Shown here in pieces: positions 9,034 to 16,676 of a stretch of 31,666 bases of DNA. Position numbers and translations under genes: made by a program. The stretch lies in the NCBI GenBank assembly GCA_946481065.1, contig CAMLMA010000007.1, positions 1-31,666 on the forward strand. Reading direction: 5' to 3'. The notes beneath the pieces were generated by a model. The model had not been told where the DNA came from and did not search any database. It was given only the letters and a program-made list of their open reading frames with translations. Position 1 is the first letter of the stretch. Each line of letters starts with the position of its first letter. The DNA is from an uncultured Nitrosomonadales bacterium. Lineage in GTDB: Bacteria; Pseudomonadota; Gammaproteobacteria; Burkholderiales; Methylophilaceae.

Positions 9034-12000
9034 ATGCTTGAAAAACTGATCACCTTTTCGCTGCAGCAGCGCGGCTTCGTGCTGCTGGGCACGGTAGCCA
9101 TCGTCATCTCCGGCTGGTTCGCTCTGCAGAACCTGCCGATCGAGGCATTCCCGGATGTCGAGGATGTGCATGTCGGCATCGTCACCCAGGTGCCGGGTCT
9201 CGCGCCGGAGGAAGTCGAGCGTGTCGTCACGCTGCCCATCGAACACGAGATGAGTGGCGTGCCCCACCTGAGCCAGATGCGTTCTGTCTCCATCACTGGC
9301 CTATCGGTCGTGACCCTGACCTTCTCCGAGCATACCGACGATTACTTCGCCCGCCAGCAGGTCATCGAACACCTGCAGGGCGCAGACCTGCCCGCTGCGT
9401 ACCAGCCGACGCTGGCACCACTGTCCACGGCTGTCGGCGAGATCTTCCGTTACCTGGTGGAAGCCCCCAAGGATATGCCGCAACGCGACATCCGCGCGAT
9501 CCAGGATTGGCAGATCCGGCCCATCCTGCGCACCGTACCCGGTGTCGCCGATATCACCAGTTTCGGCGGTGCGGTCAAGGAATACCAGGTGCGCATCGAC
9601 CCTTACCTGCTGAAGAAATTCGATCTCACCATCGACCAGATCAGCCAGGCGTTGTCCACCAACAGCAGCAACGTCGGCGGCGGCCTCATGCACCGTGGCG
9701 ACGAATCGCTGGTCATCCGCGGCATCGGCCTCTATAAAAGCCTGGACGACATCGCCCGCACCGTCGTCACGTCGCGCCAGGGCAAACCGATCCTGGTCGG
9801 CGATATCGGCCAGGTCGTCATCGGCGATCGCACGCGCTCGGGTATCGTCGCCTTCAATGACCGCGACGATGTGGTCGAAGGCATCGTGATCATGAACAAG
9901 GGCCAGAACCCGGCCAAGGTCATCGCCGACCTTCGGGAAAAGGTCAAGGAAATCAACGCCAAGCTGCCGCCTGGGGTCCGCGTCGCGCCGTTCTACGATC
10001 GCACCACACTGGTCGACCATACCGTGCATACCGTCACCGAGAACCTCATCGTCGGCGCCCTGCTGGTGGTCGCCTTGCTGGTCGTGTTCCTGCGTAACTG
10101 GCGCGCGGCGCTGATCGTCGCTTCCATCATCCCGCTATCGCTGTTGTTCGCTTTCATCATCATGGATGTGCGCGGGGTATCGGCCAACCTGATCTCGCTG
10201 GGGGCGGTGGACTTCGGCATCATCATCGATAGTGCCGTCGTGCTGGTCGAGGCCCTGATGGTCCGGCTGGCTTTTGCTCAGGTCGATCAGTTCCCGCAGC
10301 ACGCGAACTACGGCTGGCGCCTGCATACCCTGAAACAGACCGCGATCGAGATGGGGCGGCCGATCCTGTTCTCGAAGATCATCATCATCCTGGCTTTCCT
10401 CCCGATCTTCACGTTCCAGCGGGTCGAGGGCAAGATCTTTTCGCCCATGGCTTTCACGCTAAGCTTCGCGCTGCTCGGCGCCATCCTGCTGACGCTGACA
10501 CTGGTACCGGCGCTACTCTCATACACCATGCGTCGTGAAGACATGGCCGAGAAGCACAGCCCGTGGATGGAGGCGATCCAGAAGGGTTACCGCGATTTTC
10601 TGCTGCATATGGCGAAGATGCGAAAACTCACCGTCGGCGTATCGGTGGCCTTGCTCGCGCTTTCGCTGCTACTGGCGCCCCGCCTCGGCTCGGAGTTCCT
10701 GCCCAAGCTGGACGAAGGCAACATCTGGCTGACCATCAGCCTGCCGCCGTCCACCGGGCTCGAGAAGACCAAGGATGTCGAACGCCATGTACGGAAAATC
10801 CTTGAGAGCTATCAGGAGATCAATCTGGTGGTGAGCCATGTCGGACGCCCTGATGACGGCACCGACCCCAAGGGGCCGAATAACATCGAGATCCTCGCTG
10901 ACCTCAAACCGCACGACGCATGGCGATTCCCGACCAAGGAAGCGCTGGTCAACGACATCTCGCAAAAGATCCATCAGATCCCGGGCATCCCGACCAACTT
11001 CTCGCAAGTGATCCAGGATAGCGTGGAAGAAGCGCTTTCCGGCGTCAAGGGTGAGATCGCGGTCAAGATCTTCGGTAGCGATCTCAACATCCTGGAAGCC
11101 AAGGCCGACGAAGTGGTCGACGTACTGAACGGCATCCAGGGCGCGACCGATGTCGCTGCCATCCGCATCTCGGGCAACGCCGAACTCGATATCCGTCTGG
11201 ATCGCGCCAAGCTGGCGCGCTACGGCATGAGCGTCAACGACGTCAACACCACCGTGCAAACGGCCCTGGCCGGCAGTGCCGCCAACACCTTCTATGACGG
11301 CGACCGCCGCTTCGACGTCACCCTGCGCCTCGACCGCACCTATCGCGATGCGGTCGACGATATCGCCGAACTGCCGGTCGCATTGCCGGACCAGGCCGGC
11401 ACCATACCGCTCAGCGCCATCGCCGACATCGAGATCAAACAGGGCGCCTCACGCGTCAGCCGTGAAGGTGTCTCGCGTATCGTCTCCATCAAGGCCAATC
11501 TGATAGGGCGCGACCAGGGCAGTTTCGTCAAGGAAGCCATGGCCAAAGTGAAACAGAAGGTCAAGCTGCCACCGGGCTACACCATGACCTGGGGCGGTCA
11601 GTTCGAAAACCAGCAACGCGCCATGAAACGGCTGGAAGTCATCGTGCCGCTCTCGCTGATGCTGATCTTCATCCTGCTGTTCACGGCTTTCCGCTCCATG
11701 CGTAACGCCCTGCTGGTGCTGCTGATGATCCCGTTCACGCTGATCGGCGGGCTCGCCGGACTTGGGCTTGCCGGGCTGCACCTGTCGATCTCGGCCGCAG
11801 TCGGCTTTATCGCCCTGGCGGGGATATCGGTGCAGAACGGGGTCATCATGGTAGAGCAGATCAAACATCTGATCCGTGAGGGTAAATCACTGGCGGATTC
11901 GGTGCTAGAAGGGGCGGTGGCACGGCTGCGTCCCATCATCATGACGGCATTGATGGCCGGCCTAGGCTTGCTGCCGGCGGCGCTGTCGCACGGCATCGGC

Positions 12001-12141
12001 TCGGAGACACAACGGCCCTTCGCCGTGGTGATCGTCGGCGGCCTCGTCACCGCGACGTTCTTCACGCTGCTGCTGTTGCCGCTGCTGTTCCCCTACTTCA
12101 CCGACGAGGCCCGCACGCCCAAGGAGCCTGCGACAAGCTAG
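9034..12141 (+). CDS. Heavy-metal efflux RND pump (CzcA/CusA family)
   Basis: This is the proton-driven inner-membrane pump of a tripartite metal exporter. The 1035-residue length is normal. The N-terminus MLEKLITFSLQQRGFVLLG is the first membrane helix, so I start at the ATG 7 nt after the adaptor's stop. The proton-relay triad is intact in the fourth helix: D393, D399 and E406 in DFGIIIDSAVVLVE. That DFG...D...E pattern is seen in pumps for divalent ions such as Co/Zn/Cd/Ni and differs from the CusA (Cu/Ag) pattern, so a divalent-cation substrate is more likely. The Ser after the second Asp departs from the Gly of classical CzcA, so the metal is unsettled. No CzcC-like outer-membrane channel or CzcRS/CusRS regulator is adjacent; the channel must be encoded elsewhere. 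Confidence 0.92.
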   Translation: MLEKLITFSLQQRGFVLLGTVAIVISGWFALQNLPIEAFPDVEDVHVGIVTQVPGLAPEEVERVVTLPIEHEMSGVPHLSQMRSVSITGLSVVTLTFSEHTDDYFARQQVIEHLQGADLPAAYQPTLAPLSTAVGEIFRYLVEAPKDMPQRDIRAIQDWQIRPILRTVPGVADITSFGGAVKEYQVRIDPYLLKKFDLTIDQISQALSTNSSNVGGGLMHRGDESLVIRGIGLYKSLDDIARTVVTSRQGKPILVGDIGQVVIGDRTRSGIVAFNDRDDVVEGIVIMNKGQNPAKVIADLREKVKEINAKLPPGVRVAPFYDRTTLVDHTVHTVTENLIVGALLVVALLVVFLRNWRAALIVASIIPLSLLFAFIIMDVRGVSANLISLGAVDFGIIIDSAVVLVEALMVRLAFAQVDQFPQHANYGWRLHTLKQTAIEMGRPILFSKIIIILAFLPIFTFQRVEGKIFSPMAFTLSFALLGAILLTLTLVPALLSYTMRREDMAEKHSPWMEAIQKGYRDFLLHMAKMRKLTVGVSVALLALSLLLAPRLGSEFLPKLDEGNIWLTISLPPSTGLEKTKDVERHVRKILESYQEINLVVSHVGRPDDGTDPKGPNNIEILADLKPHDAWRFPTKEALVNDISQKIHQIPGIPTNFSQVIQDSVEEALSGVKGEIAVKIFGSDLNILEAKADEVVDVLNGIQGATDVAAIRISGNAELDIRLDRAKLARYGMSVNDVNTTVQTALAGSAANTFYDGDRRFDVTLRLDRTYRDAVDDIAELPVALPDQAGTIPLSAIADIEIKQGASRVSREGVSRIVSIKANLIGRDQGSFVKEAMAKVKQKVKLPPGYTMTWGGQFENQQRAMKRLEVIVPLSLMLIFILLFTAFRSMRNALLVLLMIPFTLIGGLAGLGLAGLHLSISAAVGFIALAGISVQNGVIMVEQIKHLIREGKSLADSVLEGAVARLRPIIMTALMAGLGLLPAALSHGIGSETQRPFAVVIVGGLVTATFFTLLLLPLLFPYFTDEARTPKEPATS

Positions 12142-12168
12142 CTTAGCCGCGATATCGAGGTCGCTCGC

Positions 12169-12651
12169 CTAGAGCCGGTAGCACTGGATGAGGCAGATGG
12201 CTTCCGCCGCGATGCCTTCGCCACGGCCGGTGAAGCCGAGCTTCTCGGTGGTGGTGGCCTTGACGTTCACGGTATCGAGCAAGATCTGGCAATCGGCTGC
12301 GATATTGGCGCGCATCTGGTCGATATAAGGCGCGAGCTTGGGCGCCTCGGCGATCACCGTGGCGTCGATATTGACGATGGAATAGTGCTTGGCCTCCAGC
12401 AACTTGGCCACATGCGTCAGCAATTGCCGAGAATCGATGTCCTTGTAGCGTTCGTCGGTATTGGGGAAGTGCTTGCCGATGTCGCCCAGCGCAGCGGCAC
12501 CAAGCAAAGCGTCGCAAATGGCATGTAGGAGCACATCGGCATCGGAGTGCCCGTCCAGCCCTTTTTGGTGGGGAATCTCGACCCCGCCGATGACGCAGCG
12601 TCGGCCTTCCACCAACTGATGCACATCGAAGCCCTGTCCTATCCTGATCAT
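12169..12651 (-). CDS. ispF: 2-C-methyl-D-erythritol 2,4-cyclodiphosphate synthase
   Basis: IspF makes 2-C-methyl-D-erythritol 2,4-cyclodiphosphate in the MEP isoprenoid pathway. The 160-residue length is standard. Zinc ligands are present: Asp9 and His11 in GFDVH, and His43 in [12 protein letters not shown]. The family motif [19 protein letters not shown] is complete near the C-terminus. The ATG overlaps the ispD stop as ATGA, so the two are translationally coupled, as is usual in proteobacteria. Confidence 0.97.
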   Translation of the reverse strand: MIRIGQGFDVHQLVEGRRCVIGGVEIPHQKGLDGHSDADVLLHAICDALLGAAALGDIGKHFPNTDERYKDIDSRQLLTHVAKLLEAKHYSIVNIDATVIAEAPKLAPYIDQMRANIAADCQILLDTVNVKATTTEKLGFTGRGEGIAAEAICLIQCYRL

Positions 12652-13361
12652 GTCGTTCTCCTTGATGCTTGACGTTGGTTATCCGCAGTCAGGATGGCTT
12701 CCGCCATCGCCAGGTCCTGCGGGTATGTGACCTTGAGATTGCGTAACTCGCCCGGTACCAGTTTGGGCCTGAACCCTTGCGCCTCGACCGCCTGCGCTTC
12801 ATCCGTCGGCGCACCGCCAGCCGCTTGCAGGGCCTGCCGCAACAGACCGTAACGGAACATCTGCGGCGTCTGCGCCTGCCACAGGTTTTCGCGCGGCTCG
12901 GTCTTGGCCACCCTGCTCTCGGCATCGGCGCGCTTCAATGTATCCGCCAGCGGGATCGCCAGTAGCCCGCCGACCGCGTCTTCCTGCAAGCTGTCGAGCA
13001 ACCGGTCAAGCAAGGCCTGATTCAACCCAGGGCGGGCCGCATCGTGCACCAGCACCCAGTCTTCATCACCCACCTGGCCGGCGATGGCCTCCAGGCCATT
13101 GAGTACGGTCGCGGCACGCGTCTCGCCGCCACAACGCCAGATCTTGATCTTCGCATCCAGCACAGGCATCAAGCGCTGCCAATCGACATCGTCTTCGCTG
13201 AGCACGACATGGACGCTGGCGATGCGGGGGGAAACGGAAAAAACCGACAAGGTGTGGGCAATGAGCGGATGCCCGAGCAAGGGCAGGTATTGCTTGGGTA
13301 ATTCGGACCCCATGCGGCTCCCGGAGCCGGCTGCAGGGATAATGACGTGAAAACTGGCCAT
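12648..13361 (-). CDS. ispD: 2-C-methyl-D-erythritol 4-phosphate cytidylyltransferase
   Basis: IspD joins CTP and methylerythritol phosphate, the step two before IspF in the same pathway. The 237-residue protein begins with the nucleotidyl-binding loop [17 protein letters not shown]. It also has the conserved VLVHDAARP segment and the TPQMFR segment. There is no clear ribosome site. The A of the ATG lies about 7 nt after a TGCTAAGAT extended -10, so the mRNA may be leaderless. ispD and ispF form a two-gene operon, convergent with the efflux pump genes. Confidence 0.96.
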   Translation of the reverse strand: MASFHVIIPAAGSGSRMGSELPKQYLPLLGHPLIAHTLSVFSVSPRIASVHVVLSEDDVDWQRLMPVLDAKIKIWRCGGETRAATVLNGLEAIAGQVGDEDWVLVHDAARPGLNQALLDRLLDSLQEDAVGGLLAIPLADTLKRADAESRVAKTEPRENLWQAQTPQMFRYGLLRQALQAAGGAPTDEAQAVEAQGFRPKLVPGELRNLKVTYPQDLAMAEAILTADNQRQASRRTT

Positions 13362-13367
13362 GCCGGA

Positions 13368-13376
13368 ATCTTAGCA
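13368..13376 (-). promoter_or_regulatory. Possible extended -10 promoter giving a leaderless ispD mRNA
   Basis: The minus strand reads TGCTAAGAT, an extended -10 with 5 of 6 matches to TATAAT. Normal spacing puts the transcription start at or beside the A of the ispD ATG. No -35 is evident. A direct repeat GCATGTC (13374-13380 and 13387-13393) overlaps it. Confidence 0.35.
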
Positions 13377-13429
13377 TGTCGAAAGTGCATGTCGGCGCGC
13401 AGAATATAAGTCGAATGTATGTAAACACC

Positions 13430-13471
13430 TGCCCTTATGGGCATCGCAGATCCCACGAAAGCGTACTTTCG
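13430..13471. other. Two small hairpins in the ispD-tetR intergenic region
   Basis: TGCCC-TTAT-GGGCA (13430-13443) and CGAAAG-CGTA-CTTTCG (13456-13471) are perfect short inverted repeats in the 218-nt gap between the divergent ispD and tetR genes. Neither is followed by a T run, so they are not terminators. They are too far from the start codons to be simple operators. Function is unknown. Confidence 0.3.
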
Positions 13472-13558
13472 CAACACGCTGCGCCTTATGGGCTTTACCC
13501 ATGATCGACTTCAACCTATCCCGCACCATCCGTCCATGCAAATGCATCCCTGTTGTAA

Positions 13559-13576
13559 ATATGATGACCATCATAT
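13559..13576. promoter_or_regulatory. TetR-type operator 1, in the promoter of the regulator gene
   Basis: ATATGATG-AC-CATCATAT is a perfect 8-bp inverted repeat with a 2-bp centre, the size expected for a TetR dimer. It begins right after a possible -35 (TTGTAA, 13553-13558) and overlaps a possible -10 (TATATT, 13574-13579). A bound dimer would block the polymerase, which predicts autorepression. Confidence 0.7.
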
Positions 13577-13588
13577 ATTATGATCGTC

Positions 13589-14182
13589 ATGAAAAAAGTC
13601 TCTGCCAAAACGGCTGCCTCCTCCCGCAAAGAGATCACCCATGCGCGCATTCTGGAAACCGCGGCGCGGGCGATCCGCAGAAGTGGTTATAGTGGCACCG
13701 GCGTCGCCGATATCATGAAAGAAGCCGGGCTCACGCATGGCGGGTTTTACGCGCACTTCGCCTCCAGGGACGAAATGCTCGCGGAGGCTGCAGACCTTGC
13801 CGGCGCAGAGACGGTCGCGTTAACGCAACGGGTATTCGCAGACGCGCCGAAAGAACATGGCTTGTGGGCATTGATGAGCGCTTATCTGTCGAAGGAGCAT
13901 GCGCAGAATATAGAGTCCGGATGCGCTATCGCGGCCCTTTGCTCTGAGATGCCTAGGCAGGCTCCTGAAGTCAGGGCGGTATCGACACGACGAATAAAGG
14001 AAATGATCAGCCTGATCGAAGACCAGTTATCCGCTAGGGGTCGATCGGATGCCCACGAAGAAGCCTTATTGATGGTATCCACGATGTTGGGCACGCTGAT
14101 GCTCGCGCGCGCTGTGGACGATACCGAACTTTCCACTGCTTTCCGTCAAGCGGCGCTGAACCACTACAAGCCGAAGAAATGA
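13589..14182 (+). CDS. TetR/AcrR-family transcriptional regulator
   Basis: The N-terminal HTH is typical of TetR repressors: ARILETAARAIRRSGYSGTG, VADIMKEAGLTHGGFYAHFASRDEML, ending near residue 65 of this 197-residue protein. The rest is the helical ligand-binding and dimerisation part, containing Cys residues in ESGCAIAALCSEM; the ligand cannot be read from sequence. Two ATGs lie nine nucleotides apart. I prefer the second because the first sits directly after the putative -10. Neither has a Shine-Dalgarno, so the mRNA may have almost no leader. The same inverted repeat occurs before this gene and before the downstream dehydrogenase, so this protein very probably represses both. Confidence 0.88.
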   Translation: MKKVSAKTAASSRKEITHARILETAARAIRRSGYSGTGVADIMKEAGLTHGGFYAHFASRDEMLAEAADLAGAETVALTQRVFADAPKEHGLWALMSAYLSKEHAQNIESGCAIAALCSEMPRQAPEVRAVSTRRIKEMISLIEDQLSARGRSDAHEEALLMVSTMLGTLMLARAVDDTELSTAFRQAALNHYKPKK

Positions 14183-14222
14183 AGGATACATTCACAGATA
14201 ACGGACATTTTTTTACTTGAAA

Positions 14223-14240
14223 ATATGACGGTCATCATAT
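14223..14240. promoter_or_regulatory. TetR-type operator 2, in the promoter of the SDR gene
   Basis: ATATGACG-GT-CATCATAT matches operator 1 at every arm position but one. It directly follows a TTGAAA -35 (14217-14222) and overlaps a possible TATTAT -10 (14238-14243), exactly the geometry seen at operator 1 (15-bp spacer in both). The dehydrogenase therefore has its own repressible promoter besides any read-through from the regulator gene. Confidence 0.7.
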
Positions 14241-14298
14241 TATCGAGATCACTCAAGCAAGTTCGACCCATTCATGAAACGACATCAGGAGATAAGAC

Positions 14299-15126
14299 AT
14301 GGACAGCAAGATCGCAATCGTGACAGGCGCCTCTTCAGGCATCGGTGAGGCCACCGCCACGCTGCTGGCGAAATCCGGCTATACCGTTTATGGCACAAGC
14401 CGCAAGGGCCCGCAGCCTGGTCAGCGCGCATACAGGATGATCGCCATGGATGTGAATAGTGAGGCATCCATCGAGGCCGCATTGAAAGAAGTAGTTCGGA
14501 TCGAGGGGCGCATCGACCTCGTGGTGAACAACGCCGGCTTCGGGATAGCGGCCGGTGGCGCGGAAGAAAGCTCGATCGAGCAAAGCAGAATGCTCTTCGA
14601 TACCAATTTCTTTGGCGTCGTCCGGGTGATTCGGGCAGTCGTCCCTTATATGCGAAAGCAGGGGCAAGGCCGGATCATCAACATAGGTTCGATCCTGGGT
14701 TTGATCCCAGCGCCGTACATGGCAACCTATGCCGCGACCAAGCACGCGCTCGAAGGCTACTCTGAATCGCTGGACCATGAACTCCGCACATGGGGGATCC
14801 GGGTGAGCGTGATCGAGCCCGCCTATACCAAAACCAACTTCGAAGCTAACGCGCCGGCCGTGGACGAGCAGATCGAGGAATACGCGGTTGCGCGCAAGGC
14901 GCTCGCAACGATCTTGAAGACCGCGATAGAGCAAGGCGACGACCCCGCCGTGGTAGCTGAAGTCGTCCTGAAGGCAGCCAATGCCAAGCAGCCGAAGTTG
15001 CGTTACCCCGCCGGAAAGCTGGCCTGCCGCTTGAGCTTACTGAGAAGATTCGCCCCGGCGGCATTGGTAGACAAAGGCATTCGCCAAGAGATGCAACTGG
15101 ACGCGCTAGACAAGATCGCCAGCTGA
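14299..15126 (+). CDS. Short-chain dehydrogenase/reductase (SDR), TetR-controlled
   Basis: This is a 275-residue classical-type SDR, an NAD(P)H oxidoreductase of unknown substrate. The cofactor loop TGASSGIG is at residues 9-16, NNAG follows in the middle, and the catalytic residues are Ser131, Tyr144 and Lys148 (YAATK). A basic residue pair (SRK) after the second strand hints at NADP preference. AGGAG with 7 nt spacing precedes the ATG. Its separate promoter carries the same operator as the upstream tetR gene, which suggests induction by a small molecule that the enzyme may detoxify; that link is inference. A strong hairpin terminator follows. Confidence 0.9.
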   Translation: MDSKIAIVTGASSGIGEATATLLAKSGYTVYGTSRKGPQPGQRAYRMIAMDVNSEASIEAALKEVVRIEGRIDLVVNNAGFGIAAGGAEESSIEQSRMLFDTNFFGVVRVIRAVVPYMRKQGQGRIINIGSILGLIPAPYMATYAATKHALEGYSESLDHELRTWGIRVSVIEPAYTKTNFEANAPAVDEQIEEYAVARKALATILKTAIEQGDDPAVVAEVVLKAANAKQPKLRYPAGKLACRLSLLRRFAPAALVDKGIRQEMQLDALDKIAS

Positions 15127-15152
15127 TCCAGCTGCCATAGATGCCGCAAACA

Positions 15153-15183
15153 AAAAGGCCATGCGATCCCTGCATGGCCTTTT
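15153..15183. terminator. Bidirectional intrinsic terminator between SDR and amt genes
   Basis: AAAAGGCCATGC (15153-15164) and GCATGGCCTTTT (15172-15183) are perfect 12-bp arms around a 7-nt loop. The A run on one side and T run on the other let it work on both strands, which suits the convergent SDR and ammonium-transporter genes. Confidence 0.85.
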
Positions 15184-15214
15184 AAGTTGTACCGCTGGTG
15201 GATTTTGTCGCCAG

Positions 15215-16423
15215 CTAGTCGTCCTGCCCCGCTGCCGAATTCGGTGTGGCGGTGATCTTGTGGATGGACAAGTCGGCGCCAGCGTATTCCTGCTCGGCGT
15301 CAAGCCGGATGCCGACAATGACTTTGAGCAGGCCGTAGACGATGAAGCCGCCGATGAGGGCGATGGCGACACCCAGGCCTGTGCCGATGAGCTGCGATGT
15401 CAGGCTGACACCACCCATGCCACCGAGCGTCTTGGCGCCGAAGATGCCTGCGGCGATACCACCCCACGCGCCACAGAGACCATGCAGCGGCCAGACGCCG
15501 AGCACGTCATCGATCTTCCAGCGGTTCTGCGTCAGGGTGAAGGCCCAGACGAACAGCGCACCGGCGACGAGGCCGGTGACGAGCGCGCCCAGTGGATGCA
15601 TGACATCAGAACCGGCACACACTGCGACCAGACCCGCCAGCGGGCCGTTATGCACGAAGCCCGGATCGTTCTTGCCCATGACCACGGCGGCCAGCGTACC
15701 GCCGACCAGCGCCATCAGGGAATTCAGCGCAACGAGGCCGGTGACGGCCTGGATGGTCTGCGCGGACATGACGTTGAAACCGAACCAGCCGACGGTCAGT
15801 ATCCATGCCCCCAGTGCCAGGAACGGGATATTGGAGGGCGGGAACGCATGCAGGCGGCCGTCCTTGCTGTAACGCCCCTGGCGCGCGCCCAGCATGATGA
15901 CGGCGCCCAACGCCAGCCAGCCGCCCATGGCGTGGACGACGACGGAACCGGCGAAATCATGGAACTTGGCGCCAAAACTGGCCTCGAGCCAGGCCTGCAC
16001 GCCGTAATGCCCGTTCCAGGCGATGCCCTCGAAGAAGGGATAGATGAACCCGACGAGGATAAAAGTGGCTGCCAGCTGCGGATTGAACTTGGCGCGTTCG
16101 GCGATACCGCCCGAGACGATCGCCGGGATCGCCGCGGCGAACGTCAGCAGGAAGAAGAACTTGACCAGCTCATAACCGTTCTTGGCTGACAGCGCCTCTG
16201 CCCCATGCAGAAAACCGATGCCGTAGGCGATGCTGTAACCGATGAAAAAATACGCGATGGTGGACACCGAGAAATCCACCATGATCTTGACCAGCGCGTT
16301 CACCTGGTTCTTGCGGCGCACTGTGCCGACTTCGAGGAACGCGAAGCCCGCATGCATGGCAAGCACCATGATGGCGCCTAATAATATGAAAAGTACGTCG
16401 CTTCCGGACTGCAATGCTTCCAT
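15215..16423 (-). CDS. amtB: Ammonium transporter (Amt family)
   Basis: Amt proteins are trimeric inner-membrane channels for ammonium/ammonia. The 402-residue protein has about eleven hydrophobic segments. The conduction residues are present: Asp156, His164 (VVVHAMGGW) and the twin His314 (WPLHGLCGAWGG). It begins directly with the first membrane helix and lacks the cleavable signal peptide of E. coli AmtB. The N-terminal segment (AGFAFLEVGTVRRKNQVNALVKI, in parts) fits a subfamily also found in other environmental bacteria. A GGGGAGAG ribosome site precedes the ATG. No glnK gene is adjacent, which is unusual for amtB. The promoter is a sigma-54 type with NtrC-like sites, so expression should rise in nitrogen limitation. 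Confidence 0.94.
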   Translation of the reverse strand: MEALQSGSDVLFILLGAIMVLAMHAGFAFLEVGTVRRKNQVNALVKIMVDFSVSTIAYFFIGYSIAYGIGFLHGAEALSAKNGYELVKFFFLLTFAAAIPAIVSGGIAERAKFNPQLAATFILVGFIYPFFEGIAWNGHYGVQAWLEASFGAKFHDFAGSVVVHAMGGWLALGAVIMLGARQGRYSKDGRLHAFPPSNIPFLALGAWILTVGWFGFNVMSAQTIQAVTGLVALNSLMALVGGTLAAVVMGKNDPGFVHNGPLAGLVAVCAGSDVMHPLGALVTGLVAGALFVWAFTLTQNRWKIDDVLGVWPLHGLCGAWGGIAAGIFGAKTLGGMGGVSLTSQLIGTGLGVAIALIGGFIVYGLLKVIVGIRLDAEQEYAGADLSIHKITATPNSAAGQDD

Positions 16424-16462
16424 TCAGGTCTCTCCCCTTCAAACTTAAAGTCGAAAGTCAAG

Positions 16463-16478
16463 AGCAAAAACCGCGCCA
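16463..16478 (-). promoter_or_regulatory. Sigma-54 (-24/-12) promoter of the ammonium transporter
   Basis: The minus strand reads TGGCGCGGTTTTTGCT, close to the sigma-54 consensus TGGCACG-N4-TTGCW, with the invariant GG and GC exactly 10 nt apart. Transcription would begin near 16452, giving a leader of about 29 nt. Confidence 0.85.
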
Positions 16479-16531
16479 GTGCTCATGCGCCTGTTTCATA
16501 TACGGTTTTTTGATGCACCATTTTGGAAAAC

Positions 16532-16546
16532 GCACTTTAACTGTGC
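16532..16546. promoter_or_regulatory. NtrC-type activator site, proximal
   Basis: GCAC-TTTAACT-GTGC matches the GCAC-N7-GTGC core of NtrC enhancer sites. Its centre is about 87 bp upstream of the predicted sigma-54 transcription start. Confidence 0.7.
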
Positions 16547-16561
16547 ATATCAAAGTGCATT

Positions 16562-16576
16562 GCACTATTAACGTGC
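16562..16576. promoter_or_regulatory. NtrC-type activator site, distal
   Basis: GCAC-TATTAAC-GTGC is a second perfect GCAC-N7-GTGC site. Its centre is 30 bp (about three helical turns) from the proximal one, suited to cooperative binding on one DNA face. A further half site, TGCACCA at 16514-16520, is also present. Confidence 0.7.
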
Positions 16577-16676
16577 GTTTTGGCTTTGCCGTGAGGGCAC
16601 TGAGTCGCTAGCCCCTGCTTGCGTCCCGATTGGACTGCTCTGACGTCGCGCTCGCGACCGACCTGGCGACCCAGCC

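Noticed and set aside
15161..16189. Long plus-strand open frame (342 codons) opposite the ammonium transporter
   Set aside because: Antisense shadow of a clear membrane-protein gene; the sequence is compositionally odd and has no motifs.
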